A stretch of DNA of 64,000 nucleotides from Anisakis pegreffii (taxonomy: Eukaryota > Nematoda > Chromadorea > Rhabditida > Anisakidae): positions 1 through 64,000 of the forward strand of contig JAPYMA010000311.1 of the NCBI GenBank assembly GCA_035041965.1, read 5' to 3'. A program made the position numbers and the translations under genes. The notes beneath the pieces were generated by a model. The model searched no databases. It was given only the letters and a program-made list of their open reading frames with translations, and had not been told where the DNA came from. The first letter of the stretch is position 1. Each line of letters begins with the position of its first letter. Below are positions 1 through 15,000 of this stretch, one piece after another.

Positions 1-3000
1 TGTGGATTTCCTGTCACCGTTCGATCCAGCAGAACCTCTAGATACAGAATATTATAAATTTTAGTGAGCAATTTGGCTTACTTGAGGAGATATAGGTATT
101 TTGTTAATGCAATCTCAGGTGGCACCTTCAAGGCTGCTGTCTTCTCAAGTTTGCCCAGTAACATATGAATTTTTTACGTCATTCGATCCAGCTGGATCTC
201 TACATTCAGAAAAACATATATTTTGTTGGGCGATTTTGCTCAGCTGAGGAGATATAGCAATTTTCTTAGATCTATTTCAATTAGCGCAGTCGCGCTCATC
301 ATTCATGTACATTGATCACTATAGAGCAATAAATACGTTAATATAGCAATAGGCGGATTGCGATCTTGGAGCTAACCGTCTTCTCAGGTTTGCCCGGAAA
401 CATGTGGATTTCTTGTCACCGTTCGATCCAGCAGAACCTCTAGATACAGAATATTATAAATTTTAGTGAGCAATTTGGCTTACTTGAGGAGATATAGGTA
501 TTTTGTTAATGCAATCTCAGGTGGCACCTTCAAGGCTGCTGTCTTCTCAAGTTTGCCCAGTAACATATGAATTTTTTACGTCATTCGATCCAGCTGGATC
601 TCTACATTCAGAAAAACATATATTTTGTTGGGCGATTTTGCTCAGCTGAGGAGATATAGCAATTTTCTTAGATCTATTTCAATTAGCGCAGTCGCGCTCA
701 TCATTCATGTACATTGATCACTATAGAGCAATAAATACGTTAATATAGCAATAGGCGGATTCCGATCTTGGAGCTAACCGTCTTCTCAGGTTTGCACGGA
801 AACATGTGGATTTCCTGTCACCGTTCGATCCAGCAGAACCTCTAGATACAGAATATTATAAATTTTAGTGAGCAATTTGGCTTACTTGAGGAGATATAGG
901 TATTTTGTTAATGCAATCTCAGGTGGCACCTTCAAGGCTGCTGTCTTCTCAAGTTTGCCCAGTAACATATGAATTTTTTTACGTCATTCGATCCAGCTGG
1001 ATCTCTACATTCAGAAAAACATATATTTTGTTGGGCGATTTTGCTCAGCTGAGGAGATATAGCAATTTTCTTAGATCTATTTCAATTAGCGCAGTCGCGC
1101 TCATCATTCATGTACATTGATCACTATAGAGCAATAAATACGTTAATATAGCAATAGGCGGATTCCGATCTTGGAGCTAACCGTCTTCTCAGGTTTGCCC
1201 GGAAACATGTGGATTTCTTGTCACCGTTCGATCCAGCAGAACCTCTAGATACAGAATATTATAAATTTTAGTGAGCAATTTGGCTTACTTGAGGAGATAT
1301 AGGTATTTTGTTAATGCAATCTCAGGTGGCACCTTCAAGGCTGCTGTCTTCTCAAGTTTGCCCAGTAACATATGAATTTTTTTACGTCATTCGATCCAGC
1401 TGGATCTCTACATTCAGAAAAACATATATTTTGTTGGGCGATTTTGCTCAGCTGAGGAGATATAGCAATTTTCTTAGATCTATTTCAATTAGCGCAGTCG
1501 CGCTCATCATTCATGTACATTGATCACTATAGAGCAATAAATACGTTAATATAGCAATAGGCGGATTCCGATCTTGGAGCTAACCGTCTTCTCAGGTTTG
1601 CCCGGAAACATGTGGATTTCTTGTCACCGTTCGATCCAGCAGAACCTCTAGATACAGAATATTATAAATTTTAGTGAGCAATTTGGCTTACTTGAGGAGA
1701 TATAGGTATTTTGTTAATGCAATCTCAGGTGGCACCTTCAAGGCTGCTGTCTTCTCAAGTTTGCCCAGTAACATATGAATTTTTTTACGTCATTCGATCC
1801 AGCTGGATCTGTACATTCAGAAAAACATATATTTTGTTGGGCGATTTTGCTCAGCTGAGGAGAAATAGCAATTTTCTTAGATCTATTTCAATTAGCGCAG
1901 TCGCGCTCATCATTCATGTACATTGATCACTATAGAGCAATAAATACGTTAATATAGCAATAGGCGGATTGCGATCTTGGAGCTAACCGTCTTCTCAGGT
2001 TTGCCCGGAAACATGTGGATTTCTTGTCACCGTTCGATCCAGCAGAACCTCTAGATACAGAATATTATAAATTTTAGTGAGCAATTTGGCTTACTTGAGG
2101 AGATATAGGTATTTTGTTAATGCAATCTCAGGTGGCACCTTCAAGGCTGCTGTCTTCTCAAGTTTGCCCAGTAACATATGAATTTTTTTACGTCATTCGA
2201 TCCAGCTGGATCTCTACATTCAGAAAAACATATATTTTGTTGGGCGATTTTGCTCAGCTGAGGAGATATAGCAATTTTCTTAGATCTATTTCAATTAGCG
2301 CAGTCGCGCTCATCATTCATGTACATTGATCACTATAGAGCAATAAATACGTTAATATAGCAATAGGCGGATTGCGATCTTGGAGCTAACCGTCTTCTCA
2401 GGTTTGCCCGGAAACATGTGGATTTCTTGTCACCGTTCGATCCAGCAGAACCTCTAGATACAGAATATTATAAACTTTAGTGAGCAATTTGGCTTACTTG
2501 AGGAGATATAGGTATTTTGTTAATGCAATCTCAGGTGGCACCTTCAAGGCTGCTGTCTTCTCAAGTTTGCCCAGTAACATATGAATTTTTTACGTCATTC
2601 GATCCAGCTGGATCTCTACATTCAGAAAAACATATATTTTGTTGGGCGATTTTGCTCAGCTGAGGAGATATAGCAATTTTCTTAGATCTATATCAATTAG
2701 CGCAGTCGCGCTCATCATTCATGTACATTGATCACTATAGAGCAATAAATACGTTAATATAGCAATAGGCGGATTCCGATCTTGGAGCTAACCGTCTTCT
2801 CAGGTTTGCCCGGAAACATGTGGATTTCCTGTCACCGTTCGATCCAGCAGAACCTCTAGATACAGAATATTATAAATTTTAGTGAGCAATTTGGCTTACT
2901 TGAGGAGATATAGGTATTTTGTTAATGCAATCTCAGGTGGCACCTTCAAGGCTGCTGTCTTCTCAAGTTTGCCCAGTAACATATGAATTTTTTTACGTCA

Positions 3001-6000
3001 TTCGATCCAGCTGGATCTCTACATTCAGAAAAACATATATTTTGTTGGGCGATTTTGCTCAGCTGAGGAGATATAGCAATTTTCTTAGATCTATTTCAAT
3101 TAGCGCAGTCGCGCTCATCATTCATGTACATTGATCACTATAGAGCAATAAATACGTTAATATAGCAAAGGCGGATTGCGATCTTGGAGCTAACCGTCTT
3201 CTCAGGTTTGCCCGGAAACATGTGGATTTCTTGTCACCGTTCGATCCAGCAGAACCTCTAGATACAGAATATTATAAATTTTAGTGAGCAATTTGGCTTA
3301 CTTGAGGAGATATAGGTATTTTGTTAATGCAATCTCAGGTGGCACCTTCAAGGCTGCTGTCTTCTCAAGTTTGCCCAGTAACATATGAATTTTTTTACGT
3401 CATTCGATCCAGCTGGATCTCTACATTCAGAAAAACATATATTTTGTTGGGCGATTTTGCTCAGCTGAGGAGATATAGCAATTTTCTTAGATCTATTTCA
3501 ATTAGCGCACTCGCGCTCATCATTCATGTACATTGATCACTATAGAGCAATAAATACGTTAATATAGCAAAGGCGGATTGCGATCTTGGAGCTAACCGTC
3601 TTCTCAGGTTTGCACGGAAACATGTGGATTTCCTGTCACCGTTCGATCCAGCAGAACCTCTAGATACAGAATATTATAAATTTTAGTGAGCAATTTGGCT
3701 TACTTGAGGAGATATAGGTATTTTGTTAATGCAATCTCAGGTGGCACCTTCAAGGCTGCTGTCTTCTCAAGTTTGCCCAGTAACATATGAATTTTTTTAC
3801 GTCATTCGATCCAGCTGGATCTCTACATTCAGAAAAACATATATTTTGTTGGGCGATTTTGCTCAGCTGAGGAGATATAGCAATTTTCTTAGATCTATTT
3901 CAATTAGCGCAGTCGCGCTCATCATTCATGTACATTGATCACTATAGAGCAATAAATACGTTAATATAGCAATAGGCGGATTGCGATCTTGGAGCTAACC
4001 GTCTTCTCAGGTTTGCCCGGAAACATGTGGATTTCCTGTCACCGTTCGATCCAGCAGAACCTCTAGATACAGAATATTATAAATTTTAGTGAGCAATTTG
4101 GCTTACTTGAGGAGATATAGGTATTTTGTTAATGCAATCTCAGGTGGCACCTTCAAGGCTGCTGTCTTCTCAAGTTTGCCCAGTAACATATGAATTTTTT
4201 TACGTCATTCGATCCAGCTGGATCTCTACATTCAGAAAAACATATATTTTGTTGGGCGATTTTGCTCAGCTGAGGAGATATAGCAATTTTCTTAGATCTA
4301 TATCAATTAGCGCAGTCGCGCTCATCATTCATGTACATTGATCACTATAAAGCAATATATACGTTAATATAGCAATAGGCGGATTCCGATCTTGGAGCTA
4401 ACCGTCTTCTCAGGTTTGCCCGGAAACATGTGGATTTCTTGTCACCGTTCGATCCAGCAGAACCTCTAGATACAGAATATTATAAATTTTAGTGAGCAAT
4501 TTGGCTTACTTGAGGAGATATAGGTATTTTGTTAATGCAATCTCAGGTGGCACCTTCAAGGCTGCTGTCTTCTCAAGTTTGCCCAGTAACATATGAATTT
4601 TTTTACGTCATTCGATCCAGCTGGATCTCTACATTCAGAAAAACATATATTTTGTTGGGCGATTTTGCTCAGCTGAGGAGATATAGCAATTTTCTTAGAT
4701 CTATTTCAATTAGCGCAGTCGCGCTCATCATTCATGTACATTGATCACTATAGAGCAATAAATACGTTAATATAGCAATAGGCGGATTCCGATCTTGGAG
4801 CTAACCGTCTTCTCAGGTTTGCACGGAAACATGTGGATTTCCTGTCACCGTTCGATCCAGCAGAACCTCTAGATACAGAATATTATAAATTTTAGTGAGC
4901 AATTTGGCTTACTTGAGGAGATATAGGTATTTTGTTAATGCAATCTCAGGTGGCACCTTCAAGGCTGCTGTCTTCTCAAGTTTGCCCAGTAACATATGAA
5001 TTTTTTACGTCATTCGATCCAGCTGGATCTCTACATTCAGAAAAACATATATTTTGTTGGGCGATTTTGCTCAGCTGAGGAGATATAGCAATTTTCTTAG
5101 ATCTATTTCAATTAGCGCAGTCGCGCTCATCATTCATGTACATTGATCACTATAGAGCAATAAATACGTTAATATAGCAATAGGCGGATTCCGATCTTGG
5201 AGCTAACCGTCTTCTCAGGTTTGCCCGGAAACATGTGGATTTCTTGTCACCGTTCGATCCAGCAGAACCTCTAGATACAGAATATTATAAATTTTAGTGA
5301 GCAATTTGGCTTACTTGAGGAGATATAGGTATTTTGTTAATGCAATCTCAGGTGGCACCTTCAAGGCTGCTGTCTTCTCAAGTTTGCCCAGTAACATATG
5401 AATTTTTTTACGTCATTCGATCCAGCTGGATCTCTACATTCAGAAAAACATATATTTTGTTGGGCGATTTTGCTCAGCTGAGGAGATATAGCAATTTTCT
5501 TAGATCTATTTCAATTAGCGCAGTCGCGCTCATCATTCATGTACATTGATCACTATAGAGCAATAAATACGTTAATATAGCAATAGGCGGATTCCGATCT
5601 TGGAGCTAACCGTCTTCTCAGGTTTGCCCGGAAACATGTGGATTTCCTGTCACCGTTCGATCCAGCAGAACCTCTAGATACAGAATATTATAAATTTTAG
5701 TGAGCAATTTGGCTTACTTGAGGAGATATAGGTATTTTGTTAATGCAATCTCAGGTGGCACCTTCAAGGCTGCTGTCTTCTCAAGTTTGCCCAGTAACAT
5801 ATGAATTTTTTACGTCATTCGATCCAGCTGGATCTGTACATTCAGAAAAACATATATTTTGTTGGGCGATTTTGCTCAGCTGAGGAGATATAGCAATTTT
5901 CTTAGATCTATTTCAATTAGCGCAGTCGCGCTCATCATTCATGTACATTGATCACTATAGAGCAATAAATACGTTAATATAGCAATAGGCGGATTGCGAT

Positions 6001-9000
6001 CTTGGAGCTAACCGTCTTCTCAGGTTTGCCCGGAAACATGTGGATTTCCTGTCACCGTTCGATCCAGCAGAACCTCTAGATACAGAATATTATAAATTTT
6101 AGTGAGCAATTTGGCTTACTTGAGGAGATATAGGTATTTTGTTAATGCAATCTCAGGTGGCACCTTCAAGGCTGCTGTCTTCTCAAGTTTGCCCAGTAAC
6201 ATATGAATTTTTTACGTCATTCAATCCAGCTGGATCTCTACATTCAGAAAAACATATATTTTGTTGGGCGATTTTGCTCAGCTGAGGAGATATAGCAATT
6301 TTCTTAGATCTATTTCAATTAGCGCAGTCGCGCTCATCATTCATGTACATTGATCACTATAGAGCAATAAATACGTTAATATAGCAATAGGCGGATTCCG
6401 ATCTTGGAGCTAACCGTCTTCTCAGGTTTGCCCGGAAACATGTGGATTTCTTGTCACCGTTCGATCCAGCAGAACCTCTAGATACAGAATATTATAAATT
6501 TTAGTGAGCAATTTGGCTTACTTGAGGAGATATAGGTATTTTGTTAATGCAATCTCAGGTGGCACCTTCAAGGCTGCTGTCTTCTCAAGTTTGCCCAGTA
6601 ACATATGAATTTTTTTACGTCATTCGATCCAGCTGGATCTCTACATTCAGAAAAACATATATTTTGTTGGGCGATTTTGCTCAGCTGAGGAGATATAGCA
6701 ATTTTCTTAGATCTATTTCAATTAGCGCAGTCGCGCTCATCATTCATGTACATTGATCACTATAGAGCAATAAATACGTTAATATAGCAATAGGCGGATT
6801 GCGATCTTGGAGCTAACCGTCTTCTCAGGTTTGCCCGGAAACATGTGGATTTCTTGTCACCGTTCGATCCAGCAGAACCTCTAGATACAGAATATTATAA
6901 ATTTTAGTGAGCAATTTGGCTTACTTGAGGAGATATAGGTATTTTGTTAATGCAATCTCAGGTGGCACCTTCAAGGCTGCTGTCTTCTCAAGTTTGCCCA
7001 GTAACATATGAATTTTTTTACGTCATTCGATCCAGCTGGATCTCTACATTCAGAAAAACATATATTTTGTTGGGCGATTTTGCTCAGCTGAGGAGATATA
7101 GCAATTTTCTTAGATCTATTTCAATTAGCGCAGTCGCGCTCATCATTCATGTACATTGATCACTATAGAGCAATAAATACGTTAATATAGCAATAGGCGG
7201 ATTCCGATCTTGGAGCTAACCGTCTTCTCAGGTTTGCCCGGAAACATGTGGATTTCTTGTCACCGTTCGATCCAGCAGAACCTCTAGATACAGAATATTA
7301 TAAATTTTAGTGAGCAATTTGGCTTACTTGAGGAGATATAGGTATTTTGTTAATGCAATCTCAGGTGGCACCTTCAAGGCTGCTGTCTTCTCAAGTTTGC
7401 CCAGTAACATATGAATTTTTTACGTCATTCGATCCAGCTGGATCTCTACATTCAGAAAAACATATATTTTGTTGGGCGATTTTGCTCAGCTGAGGAGATA
7501 TAGCAATTTTCTTAGATCTATTTCAATTAGCGCAGTCGCGCTCATCATTCATGTACATTGATCACTATAGAGCAATAAATACGTTAATATAGCAATAGGC
7601 GGATTGCGATCTTGGAGCTAACCGTCTTCTCAGGTTTGCCCGGAAACATGTGGATTTCCTGTCACCGTTCGATCCAGCAGAACCTCTAGATACAGAATAT
7701 TATAAATTTTAGTGAGCAATTTGGCTTACTTGAGGAGATATAGGTATTTTGTTAATGCAATCTCAGGTGGCACCTTCAAGGCTGCTGTCTTCTCAAGTTT
7801 GCCCAGTAACATATGAATTTTTTACGTCATTCGATCCAGCTGGATCTCTACATTCAGAAAAACATATATTTTGTTGGGCGATTTTGCTCAGCTGAGGAGA
7901 TATAGCAATTTTCTTAGATCTATTTCAATTAGCGCAGTCGCGCTCATCATTCATGTACATTGATCACTATAGAGCAATAAATACGTTAATATAGCAATAG
8001 GCGGATTGCGATCTTGGAGCTAACCGTCTTCTCAGGTTTGCCCGGAAACATGTGGATTTCTTGTCACCGTTCGATCCAGCAGAACCTCTAGATACAGAAT
8101 ATTATAAATTTTAGTGAGCAATTTGGCTTACTTGAGGAGATATAGGTATTTTGTTAATGCAATCTCAGGTGGCACCTTCAAGGCTGCTGTCTTCTCAAGT
8201 TTGCCCAGTAACATATGAATTTTTTACGTCATTCGATCCAGCTGGATCTCTACATTCAGAAAAACATATATTTTGTTGGGCGATTTTGCTCAGCTGAGGA
8301 GATATAGCAATTTTCTTAGATCTATTTCAATTAGCGCAGTCGCGCTCATCATTCATGTACATTGATCACTATAGAGCAATAAATACGTTAATATAGCAAT
8401 AGGCGGATTGCGATCTTGGAGCTAACCGTCTTCTCAGGTTTGCCCGGAAACATGTGGATTTCTTGTCACCGTTCGATCCAGCAGAACCTCTAGATACAGA
8501 ATATTATAAATTTTAGTGAGCAATTTGGCTTACTTGAGGAGATATAGGTATTTTGTTAATGCAATCTCAGGTGGCACCTTCAAGGCTGCTGTCTTCTCAA
8601 GTTTGCCCAGTAACATATGAATTTTTTACGTCATTCGATCCAGCTGGATCTCTACATTCAGAAAAACATATATTTTGTTGGGCGATTTTGCTCAGCTGAG
8701 GAGATATAGCAATTTTCTTAGATCTATTTCAATTAGCGCAGTCGCGCTCATCATTCATGTACATTGATCACTATAGAGCAATAAATACGTTAATATAGCA
8801 ATAGGCGGATTCCGATCTTGGAGCTAACCGTCTTCTCAGGTTTGCCCGGAAACATGTGGATTTCTTGTCACCGTTCGATCCAGCAGAACCTCTAGATACA
8901 GAATATTATAAATTTTAGTGAGCAATTTGGCTTACTTGAGGAGATATAGGTATTTTGTTAATGCAATCTCAGGTGGCACCTTCAAGGCTGCTGTCTTCTC

Positions 9001-12000
9001 AAGTTTGCCCAGTAACATATGAATTTTTTTACGTCATTCGATCCAGCTGGATCTCTACATTCAGAAAAACATATATTTTGTTGGGCGATTTTGCTCAGCT
9101 GAGGAGATATAGCAATTTTCTTAGATCTATTTCAATTAGCGCAGTCGCGCTCATCATTCATGTACATTGATCACTATAGAGCAATAAATACGTTAATATA
9201 GCAATAGGCGGATTCCGATCTTGGAGCTAACCGTCTTCTCAGGTTTGCCCGGAAACATGTGGATTTCCTGTCACCGTTCGATCCAGCAGAACCTCTAGAT
9301 ACAGAATATTATAAATTTTAGTGAGCAATTTGGCTTACTTGAGGAGATATAGGTATTTTGTTAATGCAATCTCAGGTGGCACCTTCAAGGCTGCTGTCTT
9401 CTCAAGTTTGCCCAGTAACATATGAATTTTTTACGTCATTCGATCCAGCTGGATCTCTACATTCAGAAAAACATATATTTTGTTGGGCGATTTTGCTCAG
9501 CTGAGGAGATATAGCAATTTTCTTAGATCTATTTCAATTAGCGCAGTCGCGCTCATCATTCATGTACATTGATCACTATAGAGCAATAAATACGTTAATA
9601 TAGCAATAGGCGGATTCCGATCTTGGAGCTAACCGTCTTCTCAGGTTTGCCCGGAAACATGTGGATTTCTTGTCACCGTTCGATCCAGCAGAACCTCTAG
9701 ATACAGAATATTATAAATTTTAGTGAGCAATTTGGCTTACTTGAGGAGATATAGGTATTTTGTTAATGCAATCTCAGGTGGCACCTTCAAGGCTGCTGTC
9801 TTCTCAAGTTTGCCCAGTAACATATGAATTTTTTTACGTCATTCGATCCAGCTGGATCTCTACATTCAGAAAAACATATATTTTGTTGGGCGATTTTGCT
9901 CAGCTGAGGAGATATAGCAATTTTCTTAGATCTATTTCAATTAGCGCAGTCGCGCTCATCATTCATGTACATTGATCACTATAGAGCAATAAATACGTTA
10001 ATATAGCAATAGGCGGATTCCGATCTTGGAGCTAACCGTCTTCTCAGGTTTGCACGGAAACATGTGGATTTCCTGTCACCGTTCGATCCAGCAGAACCTC
10101 TAGATACAGAATATTATAAATTTTAGTGAGCAATTTGGCTTACTTGAGGAGATATAGGTATTTTGTTAATGCAATCTCAGGTGGCACCTTCAAGGCTGCT
10201 GTCTTCTCAAGTTTGCCCAGTAACATATGAATTTTTTTACGTCATTCGATCCAGCTGGATCTCTACATTCAGAAAAACATATATTTTGTTGGGCGATTTT
10301 GCTCAGCTGAGGAGATATAGCAATTTTCTTAGATCTATTTCAATTAGCGCAGTCGCGCTCATCATTCATGTACATTGATCACTATAGAGCAATAAATACG
10401 TTAATATAGCAATAGGCGGATTCCGATCTTGGAGCTAACCGTCTTCTCAGGTTTGCCCGGAAACATGTGGATTTCTTGTCACCGTTCGATCCAGCAGAAC
10501 CTCTAGATACAGAATATTATAAATTTTAGTGAGCAATTTGGCTTACTTGAGGAGATATAGGTATTTTGTTAATGCAATCTCAGGTGGCACCTTCAAGGCT
10601 GCTGTCTTCTCAAGTTTGCCCAGTAACATATGAATTTTTTTACGTCATTCGATCCAGCTGGATCTCTACATTCAGAAAAACATATATTTTGTTGGGCGAT
10701 TTTGCTCAGCTGAGGAGATATAGCAATTTTCTTAGATCTATTTCAATTAGCGCAGTCGCGCTCATCATTCATGTACATTGATCACTATAGAGCAATAAAT
10801 ACGTTAATATAGCAATAGGCGGATTCCGATCTTGGAGCTAACCGTCTTCTCAGGTTTGCCCGGAAACATGTGGATTTCTTGTCACCGTTCGATCCAGCAG
10901 AACCTCTAGATACAGAATATTATAAATTTTAGTGAGCAATTTGGCTTACTTGAGGAGATATAGGTATTTTGTTAATGCAATCTCAGGTGGCACCTTCAAG
11001 GCTGCTGTCTTCTCAAGTTTGCCCAGTAACATATGAATTTTTTTACGTCATTCGATCCAGCTGGATCTCTACATTCAGAAAAACATATATTTTGTTGGGC
11101 GATTTTGCTCAGCTGAGGAGATATAGCAATTTTCTTAGATCTATTTCAATTAGCGCAGTCGCGCTCATCATTCATGTACATTGATCACTATAGAGCAATA
11201 AATACGTTAATATAGCAATAGGCGGATTCCGATCTTGGAGCTAACCGTCTTCTCAGGTTTGCCCGGAAACATGTGGATTTCCTGTCACCGTTCGATCCAG
11301 CAGAACCTCTAGATACAGAATATTATAAATTTTAGTGAGCAATTTGGCTTACTTGAGGAGATATAGGTATTTTGTTAATGCAATCTCAGGTGGCACCTTC
11401 AAGGCTGCTGTCTTCTCAAGTTTGCCCAGTAACATATGAATTTTTTTACGTCATTCGATCCAGCTGGATCTCTACATTCAGAAAAACATATATTTTGTTG
11501 GGCGATTTTGCTCAGCTGAGGAGATATAGCAATTTTCTTAGATCTATTTCAATTAGCGCAGTCGCGCTCATCATTCATGTACATTGATCACTATAGAGCA
11601 ATAAATACGTTAATATAGCAATAGGCGGATTCCGATCTTGGAGCTAACCGTCTTCTCAGGTTTGCACGGAAACATGTGGATTTCCTGTCACCGTTCGATC
11701 CAGCAGAACCTCTAGATACAGAATATTATAAATTTTAGTGAGCAATTTGGCTTACTTGAGGAGATATAGGTATTTTGTTAATGCAATCTCAGGTGGCACC
11801 TTCAAGGCTGCTGTCTTCTCAAGTTTGCCCAGTAACATATGAATTTTTTTACGTCATTCGATCCAGCTGGATCTCTACATTCAGAAAAACATATATTTTG
11901 TTGGGCGATTTTGCTCAGCTGAGGAGATATAGCAATTTTCTTAGATCTATTTCAATTAGCGCAGTCGCGCTCATCATTCATGTACATTGATCACTATAGA

Positions 12001-15000
12001 GCAATAAATACGTTAATATAGCAATAGGCGGATTCCGATCTTGGAGCTAACCGTCTTCTCAGGTTTGCCCGGAAACATGTGGATTTCTTGTCACCGTTCG
12101 ATCCAGCAGAACCTCTAGATACAGAATATTATAAATTTTAGTGAGCAATTTGGCTTACTTGAGGAGATATAGGTATTTTGTTAATGCAATCTCAGGTGGC
12201 ACCTTCAAGGCTGCTGTCTTCTCAAGTTTGCCCAGTAACATATGAATTTTTTTACGTCATTCGATCCAGCTGGATCTCTACATTCAGAAAAACATATATT
12301 TTGTTGGGCGATTTTGCTCAGCTGAGGAGATATAGCAATTTTCTTAGATCTATTTCAATTAGCGCAGTCGCGCTCATCATTCATGTACATTGATCACTAT
12401 AGAGCAATAAATACGTTAATATAGCAATAGGCGGATTCCGATCTTGGAGCTAACCGTCTTCTCAGGTTTGCCCGGAAACATGTGGATTTCCTGTCACCGT
12501 TCGATCCAGCAGAACCTCTAGATACAGAATATTATAAATTTTAGTGAGCAATTTGGCTTACTTGAGGAGATATAGGTATTTTGTTAATGCAATCTCAGGT
12601 GGCACCTTCAAGGCTGCTGTCTTCTCAAGTTTGCCCAGTAACATATGAATTTTTTTACGTCATTCGATCCAGCTGGATCTCTACATTCAGAAAAACATAT
12701 ATTTTGTTGGGCGATTTTGCTCAGCTGAGGAGATATAGCAATTTTCTTAGATCTATTTCAATTAGCGCAGTCGCGCTCATCATTCATGTACATTGATCAC
12801 TATAGAGCAATAAATACGTTAATATAGCAATAGGCGGATTGCGATCTTGGAGCTAACCGTCTTCTCAGGTTTGCCCGGAAACATGTGGATTTCTTGTCAC
12901 CGTTCGATCCAGCAGAACCTCTAGATACAGAATATTATAAATTTTAGTGAGCAATTTGGCTTACTTGAGGAGATATAGGTATTTTGTTAATGCAATCTCA
13001 GGTGGCACCTTCAAGGCTGCTGTCTTCTCAAGTTTGCCCAGTAACATATGAATTTTTTTACGTCATTCGATCCAGCTGGATCTCTACATTCAGAAAAACA
13101 TATATTTTGTTGGGCGATTTTGCTCAGCTGAGGAGATATAGCAATTTTCTTAGATCTATTTCAATTAGCGCAGTCGCGCTCATCATTCATGTACATTGAT
13201 CACTATAGAGCAATAAATACGTTAATATAGCAATAGGCGGATTGCGATCTTGGAGCTAACCGTCTTCTCAGGTTTGCCCGGAAACATGTGGATTTCTTGT
13301 CACCGTTCGATCCAGCAGAACCTCTAGATACAGAATATTATAAATTTTAGTGAGCAATTTGGCTTACTTGAGGAGATATAGGTATTTTGTTAATGCAATC
13401 TCAGGTGGCACCTTCAAGGCTGCTGTCTTCTCAAGTTTGCCCAGTAACATATGAATTTTTTTACGTCATTCGATCCAGCTGGATCTCTACATTCAGAAAA
13501 ACATATATTTTGTTGGGCGATTTTGCTCAGCTGAGGAGATATAGCAATTTTCTTAGATCTATTTCAATTAGCGCAGTCGCGCTCATCATTCATGTACATT
13601 GATCACTATAGAGCAATAAATACGTTAATATAGCAATAGGCGGATTCCGATCTTGGAGCTAACCGTCTTCTCAGGTTTGCACGGAAACATGTGGATTTCC
13701 TGTCACCGTTCGATCCAGCAGAACCTCTAGATACAGAATATTATAAATTTTAGTGAGCAATTTGGCTTACTTGAGGAGATATAGGTATTTTGTTAATGCA
13801 ATCTCAGGTGGCACCTTCAAGGCTGCTGTCTTCTCAAGTTTGCCCAGTAACATATGAATTTTTTTACGTCATTCGATCCAGCTGGATCTCTACATTCAGA
13901 AAAACATATATTTTGTTGGGCGATTTTGCTCAGCTGAGGAGATATAGCAATTTTCTTAGATCTATTTCAATTAGCGCAGTCGCGCTCATCATTCATGTAC
14001 ATTGATCACTATAGAGCAATAAATACGTTAATATAGCAATAGGCGGATTCCGATCTTGGAGCTAACCGTCTTCTCAGGTTTGCCCGGAAACATGTGGATT
14101 TCTTGTCACCGTTCGATCCAGCAGAACCTCTAGATACAGAATATTATAAATTTTAGTGAGCAATTTGGCTTACTTGAGGAGATATAGGTATTTTGTTAAT
14201 GCAATCTCAGGTGGCACCTTCAAGGCTGCTGTCTTCTCAAGTTTGCCCAGTAACATATGAATTTTTTTACGTCATTCGATCCAGCTGGATCTCTACATTC
14301 AGAAAAACATATATTTTGTTGGGCGATTTTGCTCAGCTGAGGAGATATAGCAATTTTCTTAGATCTATTTCAATTAGCGCAGTCGCGCTCATCATTCATG
14401 TACATTGATCACTATAGAGCAATAAATACGTTAATATAGCAATAGGCGGATTCCGATCTTGGAGCTAACCGTCTTCTCAGGTTTGCCCGGAAACATGTGG
14501 ATTTCCTGTCACCGTTCGATCCAGCAGAACCTCTAGATACAGAATATTATAAATTTTAGTGAGCAATTTGGCTTACTTGAGGAGATATAGGTATTTTGTT
14601 AATGCAATCTCAGGTGGCACCTTCAAGGCTGCTGTCTTCTCAAGTTTGCCCAGTAACATATGAATTTTTTTACGTCATTCGATCCAGCTGGATCTGTACA
14701 TTCAGAAAAACATATATTTTGTTGGGCGATTTTGCTCAGCTGAGGAGAAATAGCAATTTTCTTAGATCTATTTCAATTAGCGCAGTCGCGCTCATCATTC
14801 ATGTACATTGATCACTATAGAGCAATAAATACGTTAATATAGCAATAGGCGGATTCCGATCTTGGAGCTAACCGTCTTCTCAGGTTTGCACGGAAACATG
14901 TGGATTTCCTGTCACCGTTCGATCCAGCAGAACCTCTAGATACAGAATATTATAAATTTTAGTGAGCAATTTGGCTTACTTGAGGAGATATAGGTATTTT